Source: Spiro-02 sp034114085 | GTDB taxonomy: Bacteria > Spirochaetota > Spirochaetia > Sphaerochaetales > Sphaerochaetaceae | NCBI GenBank assembly: GCA_034114085.1 | Contig: JAXEWB010000060.1 | Coordinates: 1-64,000 of the forward strand | Length of the DNA stretch: 64,000 nt | Direction of reading: 5' to 3' | Shown: positions 33,315-43,270 of the stretch, one piece after another | Position numbering within the stretch: position 1 is the stretch's first letter | How the letters are laid out: the number at the start of each line of letters is the position of its first letter | Notes under the pieces: generated by a model | Databases searched by the model: none | Told to the model about the DNA's origin: nothing | The model's input: only the letters and a program-made list of their open reading frames with translations | Translations under genes and position numbers: made by a program

Positions 33315-34655
33315 GTGAGCAATGACAGAATCTATGATTTTTCTATTCCAAACCTAGGGGAGGCCAAGATTCCTTCTCCAATCATGATGTCCACCTATCA
33401 AGGTGATGGATTGGCCGACTATGTGAACGATGAAGACCGTATTCTGTATAGCATCCAGACCGTCATGGGCGTGGATGGGCATCCTGTTCCACTCCATGAA
33501 GATACCGTTGAACTTGCCGGTCCACGTTCCAAATTGTATTTCAATCCCGCCCACGTGCATGCCGCAATCTGCACTTGCGGCGGTATTTGCCCAGGTCTGA
33601 ACAACGTGATCCGTGCCGTTGTCCGTTGCTTCTGGTACCGGTACGGGGTGCGCCGCATCAGCGGTATCCAGTATGGTTATCAGGGGTTGTTGGAGAATAG
33701 CCCATATCCATTGATTGCCCTTGATCCCGATCTCGTGGACGATATCCAGGAGAAGGGTGGTACGATTCTTGGCTCCGCGCGCGGTGGTGGGAAGCAGGTT
33801 GATGAAATCGTCGATTCGTTGGAACGGCTGAACATCAATATCCTCGTGACGATTGGCGGTGACGGTACGCTTCGCGGCGCATATGATATAGGAGAGGAAA
33901 TCAAGAAGCGCGGATTGAAGATCGCTGTAATCGGCATTCCCAAGACCATCGACAATGACCTTTCGTTTATCCAGAGTTCCTTCGGATTTGATACTGCCGT
34001 GGCGATGGCGGTTCCTTCCGTCCGGGGCGCCCATGTCGAGGCGAAGAACTCAATTAACGGAATCGGCATGGTCAAAGTCATGGGACGTGAATCCGGTTTT
34101 ATCGCGGCTCATACTTCTTTGGCTCAGAGCGATGTGAACTTCTGTCTGATTCCTGAAAATCCGTTTGATCTTGAAGGTCCGAACGGCCTGCTGGAACACC
34201 TGAAGCATCGTATCCTTGACCGGGGTCATGCGGTAATCCTAGTCGCGGAGGGCGCGGGACAGGACCTTGTTCCTCCAACGAACGAAAGGGACGCCTCGGG
34301 AAACGTGAAGTATCAGGATATCGGGCTGTTCCTCAAAGATCAAATCAAGGCGTATTTCAAGCGTGAGGGGATTGAGTGCAACATCAAGTATATCGATCCG
34401 AGCTATATCATCAGGAGCGCCCCCGCCAATCCGAATGATTCCATCTATTGCGCCCGGCTTGGCGCCCATGCCGTACATGCCGCCATGGCGGGAAAGACGC
34501 AGGCGTTGGTCTCCTTGGTGAACAATCAGTTCGTCCATATTCCAATCAAGGTGGCGGTCTCGTCGAGGAACCATGTGGACCTCGAAGGTTCCCTGTGGAG
34601 GGACGTCCTGGAGAACACCCGCCAGCCCAGTTCTATGAAAAATCTGAAGGAATGA
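33315..34655 (+). CDS. pfkA: 6-phosphofructokinase, group III (TP0108-like)
   Basis: A 446-residue enzyme phosphorylating fructose 6-phosphate. CTCGGICPGLNNVIR is the nucleotide loop, GGDGT sits at 181-185, PKTIDNDL is the catalytic loop, and VMGRESGFIA the substrate loop. Gly after GGD (not Asp) suggests ATP rather than pyrophosphate as donor, while the Lys in PKTIDND is shared with plant and trypanosome enzymes and with PPi enzymes. GTG 33315 is preferred because GGAGG lies 7 bp before it. Followed by a strong terminator at 34824. Donor preference remains to be measured. Confidence 0.92.
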   Translation: MSNDRIYDFSIPNLGEAKIPSPIMMSTYQGDGLADYVNDEDRILYSIQTVMGVDGHPVPLHEDTVELAGPRSKLYFNPAHVHAAICTCGGICPGLNNVIRAVVRCFWYRYGVRRISGIQYGYQGLLENSPYPLIALDPDLVDDIQEKGGTILGSARGGGKQVDEIVDSLERLNINILVTIGGDGTLRGAYDIGEEIKKRGLKIAVIGIPKTIDNDLSFIQSSFGFDTAVAMAVPSVRGAHVEAKNSINGIGMVKVMGRESGFIAAHTSLAQSDVNFCLIPENPFDLEGPNGLLEHLKHRILDRGHAVILVAEGAGQDLVPPTNERDASGNVKYQDIGLFLKDQIKAYFKREGIECNIKYIDPSYIIRSAPANPNDSIYCARLGAHAVHAAMAGKTQALVSLVNNQFVHIPIKVAVSSRNHVDLEGSLWRDVLENTRQPSSMKNLKE

Positions 34656-35062
34656 GGAAAACGGTGCAGAATCAGCAAAAATTTTTTATGAAAAGTGTTT
34701 AAAACAACTTGATTCTTTTTAGTGATATCAGTATTTTTGGGACTAGAAAGAGAACGACACCAGCCATAGCACCCGTTGGGTATATGAGTTGAAACATCGG
34801 TATTTTTCTAACCTCCTTTTGTTCCCCCTCAGGTTTAACCTCCTTTTCCTGAGGGGGTTTTTGTTTGTATTTGCATTATTAATGTGATTGCGGTTATATT
34901 AATTTGAATATTGTAATGTTTTTGTGTGGTGAGGCATAAATAAACGCATGGCTTCTTGAATTAATTGAGGGGCCTATTCGATAAAACCTTTGCGGATGGC
35001 ATGCCATTTTTGGTTTTCTGAGAAAAAAGTTTATACGATTTTTAAGGTAATTCATTACTGTG
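34656..35062. other. Intergenic region between pfk and pgi
   Basis: AT-rich, no gene. It contains the pfk terminator (34824-34863). No other structure was found. Confidence 0.6.
34824..34863 (+). terminator. Intrinsic terminator of the aminotransferase-pfk operon
   Basis: CCCCCTCAGG (34824-34833) pairs with CCTGAGGGGG (34848-34857), followed by TTTTTG. It lies 169 bp past the pfk stop. Confidence 0.9.
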
Positions 35063-35106
35063 AGAATAAAAAAAACAGCCACCGCTTTTTAGGCGGTGGC
35101 TGTTTT
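35063..35106 (-). terminator. Intrinsic terminator of pgi
   Basis: A perfect 14-bp stem, AAAACAGCCACCGC (35072-35085) with its complement at 35093-35106, followed on the minus strand by a T-run (35063-35071). Confidence 0.92.
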
Positions 35107-35125
35107 CTAGAAAAAATGGTTGAAA

Positions 35126-36703
35126 CTAGAACAAATCTGCGTATGCTTTGAGAATTTCATCACCTTCACATCCTGCGAGGACTTTCTTGGCGAGGACTTT
35201 GCCCAGCTGGACGCCCTCCTGGTCGAAGGAGTTGAGATTCCATGCGAACCCCTGGAACATCACCTTGTTTTCATAATGGGCGAGCAACGCGCCGAGAACT
35301 TCCGGTGTGAGCCTGTCGGCGTGAAGCAGCGAAGACCAACGATTGCCTGCGAACTGCTTGTTCGGGTTTTCGTCATCCTTGCCCCTGGCGAACGCCACTA
35401 TCTGCGCCACAAGGTTCGCGTCTAGCTTTTCCTGGCTGGTCGATCCTGCGGTAGAGATGTCCTTGTTCCGTTGTGACTGCTTGAAACCGATGAACTGCAA
35501 GGGGACGACATCGGTTCCCTGATGCAGCAACTGATAGAAGGAATGCTGTCCATTGGTCCCTGGCTCACCGAAAATTACCGGGCCGGTAGGGTAGCCGACC
35601 GGTTCTCCGTACCGGTTTACATGCTTTCCATTGCTTTCCATGTCGAGCTGCTGGAGATGCGCGGGGAATCTGCTGAGCGCCTGAGAATACGGCAGGATGG
35701 CGGTACAGGGACGGTCGAGGACGTTGCGAAGATACACGCCGATCAGAGCGTCCATCAACGCCGCGTTTTTGGTGATGTCGGTCTCCAGCGCATTCACGTC
35801 GGCGGCGTGTGCGCCGGCGAGCAGCTTGTCAAACGTTTCATACCCGAGGGCGGTGGAGATGATCACGCCGCCGACGGCGCTGGTCGAAGAATACCGCCCT
35901 CCGATGTAGTCATCGATAAAGAATGCGTCCAGAACATCCTTGGAAGAGGCCAGCGGACTGGTTTTACTCGTTACCGCCACCATATGTTTCGCCGGATCGA
36001 GTCCGTCTATTCCCGCATTGGACATGGCTTGGATGACAAGGTCCCTGTTCGTCAGCGTTTCCTGTGTCGTCCCGCTTTTTGAAACAAGGACGAACAATGA
36101 ACTTTCAAAATCAAGCTCCTTCAGGACGTCCGCGGCATCATCCGGATCGACGTTGGAGATGAATCTAGCTTCAAGTTGCCGGATACCTTCGGCTTCCGCC
36201 CAACCTTTCAACGCAAGATACAACGCTCTCGGTCCAAGATCGCTTCCGCCAATTCCGATCTGCACCACCGTCTTGAACAGTTTACCCGTAGAACCAAGAA
36301 TCTTTCCGTTGCGCACGTCGTCGGAAAACTTCTTGATATGCGCGAGCTGCCCTTGGTAAAACGCTCCTTTCTCCTCTCCATCGGCCATGACCGTTGCGCC
36401 GTCCAGGACGCGTCCTCTGGTAAGCTGGTGCAGGACCAGCCTCTTTTCTCCCGTATTGATGATTCCCCCGGAAAGCAGGGCCTTGTATTTTGCGATTAGT
36501 TCCTGTTCATCGGCAAGCGCCTGCAACAGCTTGATATGGTCTTCCTCTACCGGCATTGTCGCATATCTATAGGTCAGCCCTGCTCCCGCGGGAATCGCAT
36601 AAGAACTGATTCTCTGCGGAGTAAGCGCACATTTCAAGCACGTGGGTTTCGTTTTTGCCAATGCGGAGAACGCGTTGGTTTGGTCTAGGTTATGGTATGT
36701 CAT
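35126..36703 (-). CDS. pgi: Glucose-6-phosphate isomerase
   Basis: A 525-residue glycolytic isomerase. IGIGGSDLGPRALYLALKG holds the sugar-phosphate loop, VSKSGTTQETLTN the serine/threonine phosphate pocket, and GEPGTNGQHSFYQLLHQGTD the conserved signature with the catalytic Glu and His. Full length for the short bacterial type. The start is ATG 36703 (AAAGGAG at 8 bp); the open frame upstream is an artefact of the repeat array at 36720-37060. Ends at a perfect terminator. With pfk it forms the upper glycolysis block. Confidence 0.97.
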   Translation of the reverse strand: MTYHNLDQTNAFSALAKTKPTCLKCALTPQRISSYAIPAGAGLTYRYATMPVEEDHIKLLQALADEQELIAKYKALLSGGIINTGEKRLVLHQLTRGRVLDGATVMADGEEKGAFYQGQLAHIKKFSDDVRNGKILGSTGKLFKTVVQIGIGGSDLGPRALYLALKGWAEAEGIRQLEARFISNVDPDDAADVLKELDFESSLFVLVSKSGTTQETLTNRDLVIQAMSNAGIDGLDPAKHMVAVTSKTSPLASSKDVLDAFFIDDYIGGRYSSTSAVGGVIISTALGYETFDKLLAGAHAADVNALETDITKNAALMDALIGVYLRNVLDRPCTAILPYSQALSRFPAHLQQLDMESNGKHVNRYGEPVGYPTGPVIFGEPGTNGQHSFYQLLHQGTDVVPLQFIGFKQSQRNKDISTAGSTSQEKLDANLVAQIVAFARGKDDENPNKQFAGNRWSSLLHADRLTPEVLGALLAHYENKVMFQGFAWNLNSFDQEGVQLGKVLAKKVLAGCEGDEILKAYADLF

Positions 36704-36719
36704 CTCTCTTCTCCTTTCC

Positions 36720-37010
36720 TTCTCGGAGAATGCATGCGGGGCTTCGTTGTCGGAACAAGGCCGTACTTGACGTACTGTCCTTGTTCCTTCGCCTAGCCCG
36801 GCCTTCATTCTCCTTCGAATGTTTGCGTTATAGGTGATGCGGGGGCTTCGTTGTCGGAACAAGGCCGTACTTGACGTACTGTCCTTGTTCCTTCGTCTTG
36901 CCCGGCCTTCATTCTCCTTCGAATGTTTGCGTTATAGGTGATGCGGGGCTTCGTTGTCGGAACAAGGCCGTACTGGTGTACTGTCCTTGTTCCTTCGCCT
37001 TGCCCGGCCT
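36720..37010. repeat. Three-copy tandem repeat of about 104 bp with a palindromic core
   Basis: Copies of GGAACAAGG...GTAC...CCTTGTTCC begin at 36752, 36856 and 36959, a period of 104 and 103 bp. Each unit carries an imperfect hairpin (GGAACAAGG with CCTTGTTCC, inner GTAC with GTAC), then GCCCGGCCTTCATTCTCC and GAATGTTTGCGTTATAGGTG. The third copy stops after GCCCGGCCT. It resembles a clustered REP/BIME element. The in-frame translation (RRRMKAGQGEGTRTV) is an artefact of the repeat. Confidence 0.85.
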
Positions 37011-37231
37011 TTGTGGGCATGTCACGTCGTCCGCACCCGCTCACGTACCATGAGTACGCTCGCTGCTTTGCAGCCTAATCCATGCAATGCATAAGAATCT
37101 TTTCACGGTTTTCGAATCCGCGGATGAACTCGGCATGATAGCTCAAAAACCAAGTCCCTCTTAAGCAGTGTAGTACAACGAAGAAGTTCTAGGCAATAAT
37201 AGAGGGACGCTCGGAAGTTTTTCCGTGAAGA
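37011..37231. other. Region right of the repeat array
   Basis: No gene. A second imperfect hairpin, CTCACGTAC...GTACGCTCG, lies near 37039-37065 and may be part of the same repeat family. Confidence 0.4.
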
Positions 37232-37702
37232 TCATTCTTCAATTGCGGGAATCCTGGTCTTGAAGCTTTCCTGGAGATCTTCTTTTGTCATGCCTTCCCT
37301 GAGGATGACGAAGATTGTATCGTCTCCGGCCAACGTTCCGAGTATTTCGGGTATCGCCAAGACGTCAAGCGCGATGCCGACGCTGTTCGCATGTCCCGGA
37401 CGAGTTTTGATTACGCCGAAGTTTCCGCTGAACTCAATAGACAGGATACCTCTGCGGACATCCTGTATGTAGCTCTTTTCAGATTCGGAAATCAAGTCGT
37501 TTTCAGGAAGCGCATAATAATATCCTGACCAGCCATCGGATATCTTGCCGACCTTGAGCATTTTCAAATCTCTGGACAGGGTCGCCTGGGTTACCGAATA
37601 CCCCTCTTTGCGCAACATCTCAAGCAACGTATCCTGATTGTCGATCCGATTGTTCTTGATCATTTCCTTGACGACCGACAATCTGTTATGACGTTCCCTC
37701 AT
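37232..37702 (-). CDS. argR: Arginine repressor
   Basis: A 156-residue ArgR. The winged-helix N-terminus contains SVTQATLSRDLKMLK, whose Ser-Arg pair reads the ARG box; the C-terminal domain with GTLAGDDTIFVILREG binds arginine through its Asp pair and forms hexamers. Length matches the family. No arginine biosynthesis gene lies in the window. Two ARG-box-like palindromes spaced exactly 21 bp (37732-37764) lie directly upstream and point to autorepression. Confidence 0.96.
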   Translation of the reverse strand: MRERHNRLSVVKEMIKNNRIDNQDTLLEMLRKEGYSVTQATLSRDLKMLKVGKISDGWSGYYYALPENDLISESEKSYIQDVRRGILSIEFSGNFGVIKTRPGHANSVGIALDVLAIPEILGTLAGDDTIFVILREGMTKEDLQESFKTRIPAIEE

Positions 37703-37731
37703 GGCTGAGTTCTCCTCATGTCTTAAAACTG

Positions 37732-37764
37732 GAATATTTATTCACTCTGTGCGGATAAATATAC
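37732..37764 (-). promoter_or_regulatory. Two ARG-box-like operators upstream of argR
   Basis: GAATATTTATTC (37732-37743) and GGATAAATATAC (37753-37764), centres 21 bp apart, the classical two-turn spacing of ARG box pairs. They start 30 bp before the argR ATG. Confidence 0.7.
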
Positions 37765-38061
37765 ATTACCATGCGGGTAAAAGCAAGGATAAACCTGCTT
37801 TTGCTCCAATTCTCATATGGCGCACAATACTATGGGTGATGTTTTTGTGGTCAATTTGGGTATCAGCCATCAAAGTCCGGTCATAAATGAGAATTTCGGC
37901 AAAAACGAGCGTGCCCTCATAAGGCAAGATGCATTCTTCGGCGGGATGCATTTCTGAATGCATGCTCTTTCTCCGCAAGTGTATGTCTACCTACTGAACT
38001 TTCTTTTTGAAAAGTAGGACTAAAAATGCGGTGTTGGCATGATTTCTTTGTAAATAGCTCT
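37765..38061. other. Intergenic region between argR and the SPFH gene
   Basis: No supported gene. GATGCATT-TCTG-AATGCAT forms a small inverted repeat near 37948-37967; a 70-codon minus-strand frame (37766-37978) has no motif. Confidence 0.4.
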
Positions 38062-38089
38062 TTGTCAGATAAAACTTTTCTGGTAAAAT
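38062..38089 (+). promoter_or_regulatory. Promoter of the SPFH/zinc-ribbon gene
   Basis: TTGTCA (38062-38067), 16-bp spacer, TAAAAT (38084-38089), 72 bp before the GTG start. Confidence 0.5.
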
Positions 38090-38161
38090 TCACTTCTGCC
38101 AGTACAGAATCATACCGGTTTATGGACTGAATGACGTTGGAAGGGTTTAAAGGGGAATACC

Positions 38162-39037
<876 letters not shown>

Positions 39038-39145
39038 TACAATCCGAGTATGGGTAATTTTTCCAGACTCTGGCTACTAGACCTCTGGCAGGAATGGTCG
39101 TATCATGGATCTATCTGACTTTTGTCCGGTAAGGAGGGCCTAGCC

Positions 39146-39697
39146 ATGGTCGCATTGTGGATCATTCTTATACTTGTCGTGATCATCGGTCTCTACGCAA
39201 TCAGTGTACACAATCGCTTGGTGCGTTTGAGAAATCAGGGGGAAGAGGCGTTCGCCGCGATCGATGCGCACTTAAAACAGCGGTATGATCTGGTGCCGAA
39301 CTTGGTTGAGACCGTAAAAGGTTACGCCGCGCATGAACGGGAGACGTTGACCGCTGTCATAGACGCACGCAACCGCGCCATGTCCGCGACGACTATCTCC
39401 GAGAAGGACGCCGCAGACAAGAGCTTCTCCGCGACATTGAAAAGTCTGTTCGCCTTGGCTGAATCCTATCCCGATCTCAAGGCCAACCAGGGGTTCATCG
39501 ACTTGCAACGGCAGCTGACGAAGATCGAAGGGGAGTTGCTCAATGCACGCAAGTACTACAACGCCGTGATCAAGCAGTTCAACACCGTCGTCGAGGTGTT
39601 TCCGTCTTCCCTGTTCGCACGGCTGGGACATTTCGAGAAACAACCGTATCTGGCTATCGAAGAAGAAGCCCGCTCCCGCGTGGAAGTGAAGTTCTAG
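39146..39697 (+). CDS. LemA family membrane protein
   Basis: A 183-residue protein with one N-terminal membrane helix (ALWIILILVVIIGLYAI) and a helical-bundle LemA domain: RNQGEEAFAAIDAHLKQRYD with LVPNLVETVKGY, and NARKYYNAVIKQFNT later. LemA proteins accompany TPM or DUF2207 proteins and respond to envelope stress in some bacteria; biochemical role is unknown. Start ATG 39146 has AAGGAGG at 8 bp. The next gene, DUF2207, begins 8 bp after the stop. Confidence 0.95.
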   Translation: MVALWIILILVVIIGLYAISVHNRLVRLRNQGEEAFAAIDAHLKQRYDLVPNLVETVKGYAAHERETLTAVIDARNRAMSATTISEKDAADKSFSATLKSLFALAESYPDLKANQGFIDLQRQLTKIEGELLNARKYYNAVIKQFNTVVEVFPSSLFARLGHFEKQPYLAIEEEARSRVEVKF

Positions 39698-39705
39698 GAA
39701 CCGCC

Positions 39706-41598
39706 ATGACCAGACCCGCCAAGACGCTGACCTCCGCCATCCTCTGCCTGTGCATTATACAGGCTCTTTTCGGGGCTTCTTACGATTATGTCATTGACCG
39801 ATACCAGATGGATGTGAATGTCGCCGCAGATGGGGTCTACCGGGTTGATGAAACGATTGATTTTGATTTTCAGACTCCGCGCCATGGTTTTTTCCGTGAT
39901 ATTCCAGTAGGGTATGGCATCCGGCGGGTCAAGGTTTCCGATATCCAGGTAAATGCCCCTGTTCAGATTGAGAGGGACAAGAACTACATCTCGCTCCGGA
40001 TCGGCGATCCCGACCGGACGGTACGAGGGGCTCAACGGTATGAAATCTCCTATCTGTATGATACTGGAGACGATGGACATTACGACTACGATGAATTCTA
40101 CTTCAATCTGGTCGGAGAAGGTTGGGAAGTTCCTATTCAGGACTTTGAATTCCGTATCGTATTCCCGAAGCCGATAGACACCGACTACATCTTTCTGACC
40201 AGAGGCGCGTGGGGTTCTACCGATTCTGTAGACGCCGCATACTCCATTTCGGACGACAGGACTGTCATTACCGGAAAAGCCGTGTCCCTGAGGCCTGGGG
40301 AAGCTCTGACCATGCGCGTGCAGTTGTCCGAAGGGTATTTTTCCGGGATGCGGCAGATTCATGATTGGACGCCCCTGGCCTGTACGGTATTCCTGATTGT
40401 TTCCGCATTGGCCGTCGCCCTTGCGTTCTTCCTCTGGTCCCGATGGGGACGGGACGCCGAACCGATCGTCATGGCTCGGTATGAAGCTCCCGATGGACTG
40501 ACGCCGATGGACGTTGGCTATCTGTCCGACGGGATGGTCGACGACAAGGATATCACCGCCATGATCTTCTACTGGGCGGACAAGGGAAATCTGACGATCG
40601 CGGAGTCCGGCCGCAAGAAAGATTGCGTCTTTACCCGGCTGAAGGAGCCTGTGGACGGTAGCCCCCACGAACGGAAACTGTTCCAACAGTTCTTTTCCTG
40701 TGGCACGGACGGGGTCGTGACGATGCCTGAGTTGGAAAAGCGGTTCGGGCAGTATGTCGATGGCGTGAAACAAAGCGTCGCTTCCTATTATACCGGGGAC
40801 AAGTCCCTGACCGATTCAAAGTCCGTGGGCGTCGCCGTTGGCTGCGGAACGCTCGCTGTATTGCCCGTGGTCGGTTATGCCGTCGCCATGACGGTCAACT
40901 ATATGGATGCGGCGACATTGTTGCTTTTGGTCGGCGGTATCGTCGCCATGTTCGTCGGGTGGCTGTGCGGTTGGTCGCTGATGCGTAAATGGTACCTGCG
41001 TTCGCCTGGTTCGAATATCGCGTTGATTTGCGTCTATTGCCTGCTGTTAGTCGTAGAATATGCTTTTCTGGTAGGCGTTACGTTTGTGTTCAACGGGGAT
41101 CTGGGTAGCCCCTGGATATTCGCTTGTGCGTTGGTTCAGGTTGTTTCCATTTCCGTCATCATGTTCCTTTCCTATGTCACCCGCAAGCGGAGCGCCTATG
41201 GACAGGAGATGCTGGAACAGGTGCTGGGGTTGAGGGAGTTCATCGACAAGGTGGAGATGGATCGTCTGCGGACGATGATCGACCATGATCCGATGGTTTT
41301 CTACCATGTGCTTTCCTTTGCGATCGTACTTGGTCTTGAAAATACCTGGGCAAAGAAGTTCAGCTCAATCACTATCGAGCCGCCGAATTGGTATACCGGT
41401 AGTGACCTGGTCTGGGACGCGATGTTCTATAGCGCCTTGTCCCGCCGGTGGCGGAGTTCTCTCAATACGGCCCGTGCCTCGGCAGCCGGACATGGCGCGA
41501 ATCCCCGGAATCCTGGAATGCGGTTCGGTGGATCATCTTTCGGTTCTTCAGGATTCTCCGGCGGCGGGTTCGGTGGCGGTGGTGGTCGCGCTTGGTGA
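39706..41598 (+). CDS. DUF2207 family membrane protein
   Basis: A 630-residue protein. Signal peptide (residues 1-25, ILCLCIIQALFGASY), a large extracytoplasmic beta domain with VDETIDFDFQTPRHGFFRDI typical of DUF2207, then a helix around 225-245, a cytoplasmic segment (ARYEAPDGLTPMDVGYLSDG) and further helices at about 380-480. The C-terminus is a glycine-serine tail (FSGGGFGGGGG). LemA plus DUF2207 is a recurrent pair. Function unknown, likely envelope-associated. Confidence 0.93.
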   Translation: MTRPAKTLTSAILCLCIIQALFGASYDYVIDRYQMDVNVAADGVYRVDETIDFDFQTPRHGFFRDIPVGYGIRRVKVSDIQVNAPVQIERDKNYISLRIGDPDRTVRGAQRYEISYLYDTGDDGHYDYDEFYFNLVGEGWEVPIQDFEFRIVFPKPIDTDYIFLTRGAWGSTDSVDAAYSISDDRTVITGKAVSLRPGEALTMRVQLSEGYFSGMRQIHDWTPLACTVFLIVSALAVALAFFLWSRWGRDAEPIVMARYEAPDGLTPMDVGYLSDGMVDDKDITAMIFYWADKGNLTIAESGRKKDCVFTRLKEPVDGSPHERKLFQQFFSCGTDGVVTMPELEKRFGQYVDGVKQSVASYYTGDKSLTDSKSVGVAVGCGTLAVLPVVGYAVAMTVNYMDAATLLLLVGGIVAMFVGWLCGWSLMRKWYLRSPGSNIALICVYCLLLVVEYAFLVGVTFVFNGDLGSPWIFACALVQVVSISVIMFLSYVTRKRSAYGQEMLEQVLGLREFIDKVEMDRLRTMIDHDPMVFYHVLSFAIVLGLENTWAKKFSSITIEPPNWYTGSDLVWDAMFYSALSRRWRSSLNTARASAAGHGANPRNPGMRFGGSSFGSSGFSGGGFGGGGGRAW

Positions 41599-41602
41599 TG
41601 CA

Positions 41603-42796
41603 ATGCGTAATAACCGTGTTCTCTCTTTCTGGAAACATGAGCCCGTGTTGCTCATAGCATTGGTTCTCGCTGTAGTTTCTTCGTTCTTCGTTCCATTTTC
41701 GATGTCGGCGTTGATACATGCGGTTGACTGGAAGGTGCTTGGCTGTCTCGCCTCGTTGATGCTTGTGGTGGCGGGACTGCGCAAACAGGGGGTGTTCGCC
41801 CGTTTGGCCGACGCATTGCTTCGGAAAGTCCATGGCGTGCGGGGAATCGGGTTTTCCTTGGTGTTCCTGACGTTTTTTCTTTCCATGGCGATCACCAACG
41901 ATGTAGCCTTGATTACGTTCGTGCCATTTACCATGGCTGTATATGTTTCCAATGGTACACCGCGGGCGATCCTGCCCGTAGTCGTGTTGCAGACTGTGGC
42001 CGCGAATGTCGGTTCGGCGTTGACTCCTGTAGGCAACCCGCAGAATCTCTATATCTATAGTCGTTACAGGTTCTCGGCGGGGACGTTCTTCACTACGATG
42101 CTTCCGTTCGTGCTTGTCGGAGCCGTATTGCTTGCCATCTGCCTGTGGGTGATGCTTCATGGCCGCAAGAACACCATTGGGGCTTCGTCCGTGAACGAGA
42201 ATCCTGTGCCGAACGGCTTGAACGCTTTGAACAACGTCCCGACGCAGTCTCCGGAAGCGTTTTCCGTGGTTGCGGTCGTCAGATACTGCGTGTTGTTCAT
42301 AGTCGCCCTCTGCGCGGTTTTTCCCGTTGTCCCCTGGTATGTCGCCGTCTGCGTCGTCGCCGTGGCGATGCTTCCCGACCATGAGCTGTTCGCGAAGATC
42401 GACTGGTCGCTGTTGCTGACGTTCATCGGGTTTTTCGTGTTCATCGGCAACTTGTCTTCGATGGAAGACTTGGCCGCATGGTTTGGCCGGTTGCTGGAGG
42501 GGCATGTATTCGAGACTTCGTTGTTGGCGAGCCAGATCATCAGCAACGTTCCCGCCACCTTGCTGCTGTCGCGTTTCACCGAGGACGGGATACAGTTGTT
42601 GCTCGGTGTGAACGCCGGTGGATGCGGTACCTTGATCGCAAGCTTGGCGAGTGTCATTTCCTATAAATATTATGCGGGGTTCCATGTCGGCCATGCCGAC
42701 CTCGTGCCGGGAGTCGGGCGGTATATGGTCGTATTCACCGTCGTGAATCTGTTGTTCATCGCCGTATTGTGGGGCTGCCAGGTCGTTATCTGGTAG
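41603..42796 (+). CDS. ArsB/CitM-superfamily anion permease
   Basis: A 397-residue inner-membrane protein with about 10-11 helices. SMAITNDVALITFVPFT and the related late SQIISNVPATLLLSRFT are the two inverted-repeat motifs of the ion-transporter (ArsB/NhaD/SLC13-like) fold, and LTPVGNPQNLYIYS is the conserved substrate loop. The substrate is unknown; no arsenic genes are nearby. A longer frame overlaps DUF2207, but ATG 41603 begins a plausible membrane-protein N-terminus and lies 4 bp after the DUF2207 stop. Confidence 0.88.
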   Translation: MRNNRVLSFWKHEPVLLIALVLAVVSSFFVPFSMSALIHAVDWKVLGCLASLMLVVAGLRKQGVFARLADALLRKVHGVRGIGFSLVFLTFFLSMAITNDVALITFVPFTMAVYVSNGTPRAILPVVVLQTVAANVGSALTPVGNPQNLYIYSRYRFSAGTFFTTMLPFVLVGAVLLAICLWVMLHGRKNTIGASSVNENPVPNGLNALNNVPTQSPEAFSVVAVVRYCVLFIVALCAVFPVVPWYVAVCVVAVAMLPDHELFAKIDWSLLLTFIGFFVFIGNLSSMEDLAAWFGRLLEGHVFETSLLASQIISNVPATLLLSRFTEDGIQLLLGVNAGGCGTLIASLASVISYKYYAGFHVGHADLVPGVGRYMVVFTVVNLLFIAVLWGCQVVIW

Positions 42797-42888
42797 AAGC
42801 GCCTTGTGGGGCGGGGTGGACCGGCCGCACAGACCGGAAAAATTCGATATATGCGCCGGTATGCCGGCACGTGATGGGGAATCGGAAT

Positions 42889-43119
42889 ATGGAACGGGAG
42901 AAAATTGAACGCAAACGGATACAACCGGGTCTCTACAGGCATTTCAAAGGCGGCCTGTACGAGGTGATGGATACTGTCATTGACAGTGAATCGCTCGGCA
43001 CCATGGTTCTATATCGCCCGCAGGGCTCCTTGGACTGGTGGGTGCGTCCGTACGACATGTTCATGGGGACGGTAGAACGGAACGGCGTCGTGTACAGACG
43101 ATTCACGTTCATTGAATAG
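42889..43119 (+). CDS. DUF1653 family small protein
   Basis: A 76-residue protein. IQPGLYRHFKGGLYEVMDTV and later LYRPQGSLDWWVRPYDMF match the DUF1653 domain over its whole length. ATG 42889 with GGGG upstream is chosen; ATG 42874 is possible. Function unknown. Lies 92 bp behind the permease on the same strand. Confidence 0.88.
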   Translation: MEREKIERKRIQPGLYRHFKGGLYEVMDTVIDSESLGTMVLYRPQGSLDWWVRPYDMFMGTVERNGVVYRRFTFIE

Positions 43120-43270
43120 CGTCGGCGTCTTTCCGATAGGACGGTGCTTCTTGGGCGGGGTTCCTGTTTCTCTGTCGGAATTGTCGCGGCGTCCGCGGGC
43201 TCCCATTTGGAATTTTGTTGGAATCGTCCTCCACCATTCCTGCGAGCCTGTCTTTTTCCGTCTGCCGTAC

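Noticed and set aside
35126..36862. An N-terminal extension of Pgi of 53 residues
   Set aside because: The extension is encoded by the upstream repeat, and a good ribosome-binding site precedes ATG 36703.
36805..37044. Small frames reading RRRMKAGQGEGTRTV in the repeat array
   Set aside because: Produced by the tandem 104-bp repeat; no ribosome-binding site. Such frames are often wrongly called as proteins.
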